5,508 nt of DNA, taken from NCBI RefSeq assembly GCF_011319475.1, contig NZ_RCMC01000307.1, positions 751 through 6,258 of the forward strand. The letters are read 5' to 3'. The translations under genes and the position numbers were made by a program. Position 1 is the stretch's first letter, and each line of letters opens with the position of its first letter. The notes beneath the pieces are model-generated. The model saw only the letters and a list, made by a program, of their open reading frames with translations, searched no databases and had not been told where the DNA came from. The stretch is from Candidatus Nitrosotalea sp. FS. Lineage in GTDB: Archaea; Thermoproteota; Nitrososphaeria; Nitrososphaerales; Nitrosopumilaceae. Below are positions 1 to 4,872 of this stretch, piece by piece.

Positions 1-264
1 CGACTACTAACATCTGTATCAGACAAGGTGTTGTACATATTTGATGACATTGACAGATCTAAAGTCAAGATGATGTCTTCTGAAATACGTGATAACCTAT
101 GTTTTCTGATAAAAGACAACAATGAAATCATATTCTTTATAAAAAATGCAACCCAGTCAACTGAACAGACTACAGCAGTATGGACAGATTCAGATGCGTT
201 GATTTATTCAATGAGACTTCTTTTTGAGTCCATCTGGTTAAAATCAAAAAACATACACCTATAG
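1..264 (+). CDS. C-terminal part of an unidentified, possibly regulatory protein (5' truncated by window)
   Basis: The reading frame is open from the first base and ends with TAG at 262-264, so about 87 C-terminal residues are visible and the true start lies to the left. A GTG at 28 could serve as a start, but the frame continues upstream of it without a stop, so a partial gene is more likely. The visible part alternates beta-like stretches (VLYIFDD, CFLIKD, IIFFIKN) with a final amphipathic helix containing the pattern AVWTDSDALIYSMRLLFESIW. A Trp-Thr motif followed by a Leu-Phe-Glu-x-x-Trp helix resembles the C-terminal end of archaeal TrmB-like or sensor-kinase-like regulators. That resemblance is from memory and weak. 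There is no membrane segment or DNA-binding motif in the visible part. The gene converges on the KaiC-like gene with two bases between the stop codons. Confidence 0.6.
   Translation, partial: RLLTSVSDKVLYIFDDIDRSKVKMMSSEIRDNLCFLIKDNNEIIFFIKNATQSTEQTTAVWTDSDALIYSMRLLFESIWLKSKNIHL
240..251 (-). terminator. Candidate oligo(T) terminator of the KaiC-like gene
   Basis: Read on the minus strand, the sequence just past the stop codon of the KaiC-like gene is T-rich: six T (251-246), then GA, then four T (243-240). Archaeal RNA polymerase terminates at oligo(T) tracts without needing a hairpin. The tract lies inside the last lysine codons of the convergent upstream gene. No stem-loop is visible. Confidence 0.35.
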
Positions 265-266
265 CA

Positions 267-1001
267 TCAGGGAGAAATTCTTGGATGCAGTATTTGCAGT
301 CCAAATTCATTTAGTTTCATAGGAAATATTTGCTCGCTGTGTTTTATTCCCCGTAGCTTGATCACCTGGATTGAGCGCTCCATGGTGTCTCCTTTTCTGG
401 CATGGTGAATCAACACTACCCCCGATGTAACATACCACTCTGCAGGCATGTTCTCAGATATTTCAGATTCAGAAAGTAGTATAGAGGTACAGTTCTGATC
501 CTCAAGTGCATAGACCATCCCTTGCAGCCCTTGTTTTATGTAAAAATCATCAGTGTACTGCATTGCAAGAACTGAAAGTGAGTCTATGACAAGCCGTTTA
601 GCACCAATTCTTTTGATGCTACTAAGTACAAGCTGGATCAGATGCATGAATGGAACAGGCTCTCCTCGGTAAAGCGATTCATCCAATGCAATGAATCCTT
701 CTTCTTTCTTAAATGGCCTGGCATCAATTATTATCATTTTTCCTTCCTCAATTAGTTTCTGAACATCCCAGCCAAATGCTTTAAAATCATTTTTTATTTC
801 AGCAGGACTCTGTGAAAGTGCTACAAATACTCCTGGCTCGTCAAAGTCTTTTGCGCCAGTATAAAGAAACTGCATCCCAAAAGTAGTCTTCCCACTACCG
901 ACTGGACCAGATACGACTATGGTTTGTCCTTGTCGGAATCCTCCAGAAACTAGCGAGTCAAACCCCGGAATACCAGTTCGAACTTTAACAAAATCGTCCA
1001 C
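267..1001 (-). CDS. Single-domain KaiC-like (RecA superfamily) ATPase
   Basis: This is a cytoplasmic P-loop ATPase of the KaiC/RadA family. With the GTG at 1001 as start it has 244 residues, the size of one KaiC domain. The N-terminal signature RTGIPGFDSLVSGG is at residues 8-21. Walker A (GPVGSGKT) is at 32-39 and Walker B (RLVIDSLS) at 136-143. A C-terminal KLRGIKH block is at 215-221, where the family has K-x-RG-x-xH. The two adjacent catalytic glutamates of KaiC (FEETP context) are replaced by Ser63-Gln64 (ALSQSP), so hydrolysis may be weak or altered. An in-frame TTG at 1016 would add five residues. I prefer the GTG because a TATA box centred near 1026 would place the transcript start at about 1001, giving a leaderless mRNA. 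The clock role of KaiC should not be assumed: archaeal single-domain homologues are diverse and mostly uncharacterised, and no kaiA or kaiB is nearby. Confidence 0.88.
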   Translation of the reverse strand: MDDFVKVRTGIPGFDSLVSGGFRQGQTIVVSGPVGSGKTTFGMQFLYTGAKDFDEPGVFVALSQSPAEIKNDFKAFGWDVQKLIEEGKMIIIDARPFKKEEGFIALDESLYRGEPVPFMHLIQLVLSSIKRIGAKRLVIDSLSVLAMQYTDDFYIKQGLQGMVYALEDQNCTSILLSESEISENMPAEWYVTSGVVLIHHARKGDTMERSIQVIKLRGIKHSEQIFPMKLNEFGLQILHPRISP

Positions 1002-1022
1002 ATAAAAAAAGCCCAAAAAATG

Positions 1023-1030
1023 TATTTAAA
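1023..1030 (-). promoter_or_regulatory. TATA box for the KaiC-like gene
   Basis: The minus strand reads TTTAAATA preceded by C, close to the archaeal TATA consensus. Its centre lies about 25 bases upstream of the GTG at 1001, the spacing expected if transcription starts at the start codon. It is too close to the TTG at 1016 to serve that start. A weaker alternative (GTTATAT around 1049-1055 on the minus strand) could serve the TTG with a short leader. Confidence 0.5.
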
Positions 1031-1134
1031 GCCTAGTGAGGTTGTCGATATAACAAAATTCCAATAATGGAAAAAACTAGAAACAAAAATCCATTCACGA
1101 TAACTATTTCTAAAACAGGCAATGCAGTTTCATA

Positions 1135-2043
1135 ATGACCAAGACTCTAGGAATCATAGGAGGAGGACAGCTTGGAATGATGCTAACAGAGGCTGCAAAA
1201 AACATGTCAGATCACATTTCAGATATCATAGTTTTGGATCCAACAAGAAATTGTCCAGCGTCAAGAGTTGGAGCCAAACAAATCGTTGCAGATTTTAAAG
1301 ATAAAAACGCCATAGTGGAACTATCTCTCCAGTCAGATATCATCACATATGAGATAGAGTCAGGAGATAGTAAAGTACTTGAATCATTACATGGCGAAGT
1401 CTCGATAAATCCATCCCCTGGTGCACTCAGAATAATACAAGACAAGTATCTACAGAAACAATTCTTGCGACAAAATGACATACCTGTAGCAGACTTTGAT
1501 ACAATAGAATCAGTACAAGATCTTGAAAAAAAAATCAACGACTTCCAATATCCTGCACTGCTAAAGGCAAGACGTGATGCATATGATGGCAGGGGAAACT
1601 TCAAGATAGAAAACCATTCTCAAATAGAAACAGCGTACAAGCAATTTTCTGGAAGACCCATGATGATTGAAAAATTTGTGGATTTTAAGATGGAAGTCTC
1701 AGTAATAGCAGCAAGAAACATCCATGGAGAGATTGCAACATATCCACTGGTAGAAAATATTCACAAAGACAACATACTAGAGTTTACAATTGCTCCAGCA
1801 AGAGTTGATGCCAAGATTGCATCAGAAGCTGATAGAATTGCAAAAAAGACAATGGACGTGTTTCATGGTGCAGGAGTCTTTGGAATTGAGATGTTTGTAA
1901 CAAAAGATGACAGGGTGCTGATAAATGAGATTGCTCCTCGAGTGCACAATTCTGGACATCACACCCTACAGTCAAGTGAAACGTCCCAGTTTGAACAACA
2001 CCTAAGGGCAATACTAGGATTACCTCTTGGCAGTACAAATTAA
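1135..2043 (+). CDS. purK: PurK, N5-carboxyaminoimidazole ribonucleotide synthase (main part, frameshifted at 3' end)
   Basis: PurK is an ATP-grasp enzyme that uses ATP and bicarbonate to convert AIR to N5-CAIR in de novo purine synthesis. The ATG at 1135 is the first start after an in-frame stop and gives the expected N-terminus, with the glycine-rich loop IIGGGQLG at residues 7-14. Other family motifs are TYEIE (71-75), AYDGRGN (148-154, Tyr-Asp near the substrate), EKFVDFKMEVSV (179-190), GIEMF (250-254) and NEIAPRVHNSGH (264-275, metal/ATP glutamate and asparagine). The SQFEQHLRAILGLPLGST block (284-301) follows. The frame stops at 2041-2043 after about 302 residues, while family members run to about 355-380. 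The missing C-terminal domain is encoded immediately downstream in another frame. No Shine-Dalgarno is present; only a weak TATA-like stretch (about 1107-1114) sits 25 bases upstream, so a leaderless mRNA is likely. The identification is very secure; whether an intact protein is made is not. Confidence 0.93.
   Translation: MTKTLGIIGGGQLGMMLTEAAKNMSDHISDIIVLDPTRNCPASRVGAKQIVADFKDKNAIVELSLQSDIITYEIESGDSKVLESLHGEVSINPSPGALRIIQDKYLQKQFLRQNDIPVADFDTIESVQDLEKKINDFQYPALLKARRDAYDGRGNFKIENHSQIETAYKQFSGRPMMIEKFVDFKMEVSVIAARNIHGEIATYPLVENIHKDNILEFTIAPARVDAKIASEADRIAKKTMDVFHGAGVFGIEMFVTKDDRVLINEIAPRVHNSGHHTLQSSETSQFEQHLRAILGLPLGSTN
2035..2043 (+). other. purK: Apparent -1 frameshift site in purK
   Basis: The bases ACAAATTAA read Thr-Asn-stop in the purK frame. 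If one more A stood in the short A run, the reading would be ACA AAA TTA AGA CAT, giving ST-KLRHATIMCNILG, the normal PurK continuation. The frame change is thus equivalent to one missing base. The site is not a canonical X-XXY-YYZ slippery heptamer. It may be a sequencing or assembly error, a true mutation or a recoding site. Confidence 0.8.
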
Positions 2044-2285
2044 GACATGCCACAATCATGTGCAATATTTTGGGACCAAAGGACTTTGCTGGCAGATACA
2101 AGCCAATCACACTTGAGCAAAAAGACGGAGTATACTTGAAAATGTATCACAAGGATGATGCTAAGCCACAGAGAAAGCTTGGGCACTTTAATGTAGTTGA
2201 CGAACAAGACACTAGAGACATGGAATCATTGATGAAGAAAACCATGAAACTAAAAGATTCCATCAGATTTATACAACAAGATTGA
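2040..2285 (+). pseudogene. purK: C-terminal domain of PurK, out of frame with the main part
   Basis: This segment encodes the C-terminal domain that the preceding purK frame lacks. It reads LRHATIMCNILG across the junction and contains YLKMYHKDDAKPQRKLGHFNV, the PurK counterpart of the [H]-x-Y-x-K...RK-x-GH region that helps bind the AIR phosphate. It ends with TGA at 2283-2285. If translated alone it could start at the ATG at 2058 (75 residues), 14 bases after the stop of the main part. There is no ribosome binding site or separate promoter. A small free-standing protein consisting only of this domain is not known to me. Joining both parts gives about 383 residues, a normal PurK length, so this is most likely the 3' end of one gene. 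It is listed as a fragment because the reading frame is broken as given. Confidence 0.85.
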
Positions 2286-2289
2286 AAAC

Positions 2290-2850
2290 TTATTTTTTTA
2301 TCAATGCAAAAATTCCGCCTGCACCATAAGCAACTGCAATCATTATTCTGGATGTTATCACGGCAGTTGTTTGGTTGGATATCAGAGACGTATCAAGTAC
2401 GATTGCAAGAGGTATTGCAGCCAAAGATATTGCGCCAACGATAATCTGCTCCAGGTTTACTAGTCCACTATACTTTTTCATAAAGAAGAATGTAGATGTA
2501 TTCCCAAGACCAATTCCAAATAGTATCAAGTATTGGTACAAGTGTGGTGCTATTCCTATTGTTGCAAATGGTGCAGCCCAGCATAAACCGTTTACGGCTT
2601 TAACAGCAGAAGGCCATTTGACGCTGTTTTTCATCCTGCCCTTGATAGAAGACAGCAATGTCCGGAATTTTCCAAGGATTATTCCAAATGTTATTGCAAA
2701 ACTTCCAAACCAGATTATTCCATAGTAAAATATCGGTTCCTTGTGCTCAAATGAGATCTCACTTAGAATAGAGGCAGAACCAACGGCTATTGCTACACCT
2801 ACAAATAAAACTCCGAACGCACGTCTTACTGCTAAAGGAGATTCTTGCAC
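2290..2850 (-). CDS. Six-helix integral membrane protein of unknown function
   Basis: I do not recognise the family. The 186-residue protein has about six hydrophobic segments, near residues 12-30, 40-60, 82-101, 105-124, 133-153 and 164-184. Arg9-Arg10, the basic loop at 61-79 (KFRTLLSSIKGRMK...), the KK at 124-125 and the terminal KK lie on the same side. The loop with EISFEHKEP and the segment DTSLISNQT lie on the other. The positive-inside rule therefore gives both termini in the cytoplasm. No cleavable signal peptide, catalytic motif or conserved charged pair within the helices stands out. The start is a GTG at 2850; the only other upstream codon before an in-frame stop is ATT. The gene lies between purK and purE on the opposite strand. 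Its stop is four bases from the end of purK, so it is not co-transcribed with either. A role as a transporter or sensor subunit is possible but unsupported. Confidence 0.82.
   Translation of the reverse strand: MQESPLAVRRAFGVLFVGVAIAVGSASILSEISFEHKEPIFYYGIIWFGSFAITFGIILGKFRTLLSSIKGRMKNSVKWPSAVKAVNGLCWAAPFATIGIAPHLYQYLILFGIGLGNTSTFFFMKKYSGLVNLEQIIVGAISLAAIPLAIVLDTSLISNQTTAVITSRIMIAVAYGAGGIFALIKK
2293..2299 (+). terminator. Candidate oligo(T) terminator of purK
   Basis: Seven consecutive T begin eight bases after the purK stop codon, on the strand and in the position expected for an archaeal intrinsic terminator. On the other strand these bases form the final lysine and isoleucine codons of the membrane-protein gene. 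No hairpin precedes them. Confidence 0.45.
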
Positions 2851-2877
2851 AATTCAAAGTCAGATTTACCTCAGATA

Positions 2878-2885
2878 TAATTTAA
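2878..2885 (-). promoter_or_regulatory. TATA box for the membrane-protein gene
   Basis: The minus strand reads TTAAATTATA. Its centre is about 28-31 bases upstream of the GTG at 2850, so transcription should start within a few bases of the start codon, consistent with a leaderless or nearly leaderless mRNA. Confidence 0.4.
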
Positions 2886-2933
2886 GAGATTGATTGGTAC
2901 AAAAAGAAAACACCAAGAATGCAAAACGTTGAG

Positions 2934-2941
2934 TTTAATTA
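2934..2941 (+). promoter_or_regulatory. TATA box for purE
   Basis: The sequence TTTAATTA, followed by a second similar TTTAATTC at 2942-2949, lies upstream of purE. The first is centred about 28 bases before the GTG at 2966 and only 16 before the TTG at 2954. This favours the GTG as a leaderless start. Confidence 0.42.
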
Positions 2942-2965
2942 TTTAATTCAATCTTGTCATATTCT

Positions 2966-3538
2966 GTGTCATACTCAAAAAAGCTTCTTGTAGGTATAAT
3001 CATGGGGTCTAGTTCAGATAGCAAAATAATGCACTCTGCTGCAACTGCACTAGACGAATTTGGAGTAAAACATGAGGATCAAATTGTATCCGCCCACAGA
3101 ACTCCTACAAGATTGTTAGATTATGCAATACATGCAGAAAAACAAGGGTTCAAGGTCATCATTGCAGGCGCTGGCGGTTCTGCACATTTACCTGGCATGA
3201 TTGCATCACATACCACAATTCCAGTAATAGGCGTTCCAATAATGGTATACAATGACAAGACAAACTCTGACAAGTTCAAGGCTTCAGCATTTGGAGGCCT
3301 AGATGCACTGCTTTCAATATCTGAAATGCCAACAGGCTCACCTGTTGTTACAGTTGGTGTAAACAAAGCAGCAAATGCAGGATTGTATGCAATCAAGATC
3401 CTCGCAAATGAATTTCCGGAATTGAAGACCAAGCTAAAAAAACACAAGGAAATACAACACAAGACAGTTCTAAAAGAATCAGATGAGATGAAAAAACTTG
3501 GCCTTGCCAGATTTGCAAGCAAGAAATTCAAAAAATAA
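2966..3538 (+). CDS. purE: PurE class I, N5-carboxyaminoimidazole ribonucleotide mutase
   Basis: PurE interconverts N5-CAIR, the PurK product, and CAIR in purine synthesis; class I enzymes are cytoplasmic octamers. Numbered from the GTG at 2966 (190 residues), the motifs are GSSSD at 14-18, SAHRTP at 41-46 (catalytic histidine) and AGAGGSAHLPGM at 67-78. IPVIGVP and LDALLSISEMPTGSPV follow. SAHRTP, the AHLPGM loop and the LLSI-x-MP block mark class I rather than the AIR carboxylase class II. An in-frame TTG at 2954 would add four residues; the GTG was chosen from TATA spacing. Two features are unusual: about a dozen extra residues between GVP and the GGLDALLS block (MVYNDKTNSDKFKASAFGG), and a lysine-rich C-terminal tail of about 25-30 residues absent from the 169-residue E. 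coli enzyme. The gene ends one base from the convergent cyclase gene. Product assignment is secure. Confidence 0.95.
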   Translation: MSYSKKLLVGIIMGSSSDSKIMHSAATALDEFGVKHEDQIVSAHRTPTRLLDYAIHAEKQGFKVIIAGAGGSAHLPGMIASHTTIPVIGVPIMVYNDKTNSDKFKASAFGGLDALLSISEMPTGSPVVTVGVNKAANAGLYAIKILANEFPELKTKLKKHKEIQHKTVLKESDEMKKLGLARFASKKFKK

Positions 3539-3539
3539 A
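3530..3539 (-). terminator. Candidate oligo(T) terminator of the PII-cyclase gene
   Basis: Immediately after the stop codon of the cyclase gene the minus strand reads TTTATTTTTT, a T-rich tract suited to archaeal termination. It lies within the last lysine codons and stop of purE. Confidence 0.4.
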
Positions 3540-4817
3540 CTAATTTCCACGGTTTGATATCTGCATTACAGGAATTGAAAAGTAAATCGGATATATCTTG
3601 CCAGTAGCAGGATGGTTATAGTTCCACCTCTTGTCTTGTGGATCAATTTTCATAAACTGTGCAGACATCTCAGGAGACAACATCTTGTACGCCTCCTCAC
3701 CTACGGTCATCTGGTTTGGCTGTGCAAAAGGCAAAATTTTTGAAGCAATACTGATACTGTGCCCTATCAAATCAGGCTCTGAACCAAGGACCACAATTCT
3801 GTTTTTTCCTACATCAATTCCAATTCTTATGTTAATTTTTGGCAATCCAAAACTTGCAAACATGGGATTTAGTGAATGAGTTATCAACATGTTCATGGAT
3901 CTGGCACAGCGTACAGCATTTTCTGCCATGTTTCCAAAATCTTTTAGCTCTGGGAAAAATGCAATTACTGCATCTCCAGTATATTTTAGAACAAAGCCTG
4001 CATGTTTTGATACCACAACAGACATTTCTTCAGAGAAGACCTTGATCAGCCCAGAGAGTTCATCGGAGCTTAGTGCCGTCGCAATTTTGGTAGACCCTAC
4101 AATATCCACGTATAAAATAGCAGTATTGATCTCATTTTCAGGCCACAAGCTCAAGAATCTGTTTGAGATATACTTGAGAAATGCTTGAGAATAAGAATCG
4201 CTTTGTTTTCTCTTGTATAATGAAAAGTTTCGTTGTATTCTAGTTAGACTTTGAATCAAGAATTCATCATCAGGAGTCATGATTTGAAAGTTTTCAACAG
4301 GCTTTACCTGAGATACGACAGATTCCAAATTTTCAAGTGGAACAAATTTCTTTTCTATTACATCATAGTATCCCTTTTCTCCCTCTACTGCCTGTGGTTC
4401 AAGTTTTACATTGCTTGTTGTCAGTCCAAAAGGAAAGGATGTTTTCTGTTTATTTGCCGCAATCAATATGACACTATCATATTCACTCAGTGCTAAGCCT
4501 TGTTCATTTTCAACCCCAGAACTAATGTCAACTATACGAGAGATTGGAAATATCGAGATTTTACCAGTGTTTGAGTTTGATCTTATCACTTCAATTACAT
4601 CATGCTCAGAGTTGTCAGATACGGTTGTCTGGAGTATGAACTTGTCCCTAAACTCAGATCTATACATGCCAGTACCTTTTGCTGCATGAACTTCAGAGCC
4701 AACAGTATTGCCACGACTTTTTACTTTAACAATATTTACGTTAATACCCATCATATCAAGAGCATCAGTTACAGCAGTAAGGTCATTTCTTGGCAGTTCT
4801 GCTTCGATTCGGATCAT
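3540..4817 (-). CDS. PII-like domain fused to a class III adenylate/guanylate cyclase
   Basis: This 425-residue soluble protein has three parts. Residues 1 to about 105 look like a PII (GlnB/GlnK) domain: a first strand MIRIEAELP, helix 11-25, then a strand leading into VKSRGN. A T-loop-like stretch with KGTGMYRSEF (47-56) is followed by strand FILQTTVSDN, helix DVIEVI, then TGKISIFPISRIVDISSG (83-100) matching the PII GDGKIF...I end. Residues 106-228 are an unassigned linker ending in a likely helix (181-224). Residues 230-392 are a class III cyclase domain, with metal aspartates Asp237 (YVDIVGST) and Asp281 (YTGDAVIAFF), and RIGIDVG at 330-336. Lys277 and Asp348 match the adenine-selecting pair, suggesting ATP to cAMP. 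The transition-state Asn and Arg (usual VN-x-A-x-R) appear as Ser355 and Lys359 (IGHSISIASK), so activity may be reduced. ATG 4817 is the only start after an in-frame stop. The cyclase fold is certain; the PII call is by eye. Confidence 0.88.
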   Translation of the reverse strand: MIRIEAELPRNDLTAVTDALDMMGINVNIVKVKSRGNTVGSEVHAAKGTGMYRSEFRDKFILQTTVSDNSEHDVIEVIRSNSNTGKISIFPISRIVDISSGVENEQGLALSEYDSVILIAANKQKTSFPFGLTTSNVKLEPQAVEGEKGYYDVIEKKFVPLENLESVVSQVKPVENFQIMTPDDEFLIQSLTRIQRNFSLYKRKQSDSYSQAFLKYISNRFLSLWPENEINTAILYVDIVGSTKIATALSSDELSGLIKVFSEEMSVVVSKHAGFVLKYTGDAVIAFFPELKDFGNMAENAVRCARSMNMLITHSLNPMFASFGLPKINIRIGIDVGKNRIVVLGSEPDLIGHSISIASKILPFAQPNQMTVGEEAYKMLSPEMSAQFMKIDPQDKRWNYNHPATGKIYPIYFSIPVMQISNRGN

Positions 4818-4846
4818 CCTAGTCTAGGCTAATTATACTACATAGT

Positions 4847-4854
4847 AATTTAAA
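4847..4854. promoter_or_regulatory. Palindromic TATA element in the divergent promoter
   Basis: AATTTAAA reads TTTAAATT on the other strand, so one element resembles a TATA box in both directions. It is the only good candidate in the 55-base gap between the cyclase gene and the rightmost gene. Its centre lies about 23 bases before the ATG at 4873 (plus) and about 33 before the ATG at 4817 (minus). Expected transcript starts would give a leaderless mRNA to the right and a leader of about seven bases to the left. Confidence 0.42.
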
Positions 4855-4872
4855 CTAGTTTTTGATTTCCAA

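Noticed and set aside
1044..1054. Short imperfect palindrome (GTTGTCGATATAAC region) as an operator between the KaiC-like gene and purK.
   Set aside because: The arms are only three to four bases and such matches are expected by chance in AT-rich DNA.
1212..1604. 130-codon open frame on the minus strand inside purK.
   Set aside because: It is antisense to a strongly conserved enzyme, is serine- and phenylalanine-rich as expected from reverse reading, and has no recognisable motif or promoter.
2035..2043. Programmed -1 ribosomal frameshift in purK.
   Set aside because: The site lacks a canonical slippery heptamer, and I see no strong downstream stem-loop or pseudoknot. A missing base is the simpler reading, so recoding is only mentioned as an alternative.
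1784..2110. 108-codon minus-strand frame across the purK frameshift.
   Set aside because: It is antisense to the conserved ATP-grasp region and the C-terminal domain of PurK. Its leucine, glutamine and histidine richness is typical of a shadow frame.
2375..2725. 116-codon plus-strand frame opposite the membrane-protein gene.
   Set aside because: The minus-strand frame gives six well-spaced hydrophobic helices with positive-inside loops, while this frame gives no coherent protein.
3121..3531. 136-codon minus-strand frame inside purE.
   Set aside because: It is antisense to the conserved PurE motifs and has no protein-like pattern of its own.
3631..4832. Several plus-strand frames of 68-99 codons opposite the PII-cyclase gene.
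   Set aside because: They overlap each other, lie antisense to clear domain motifs and have cysteine/phenylalanine-rich shadow composition.
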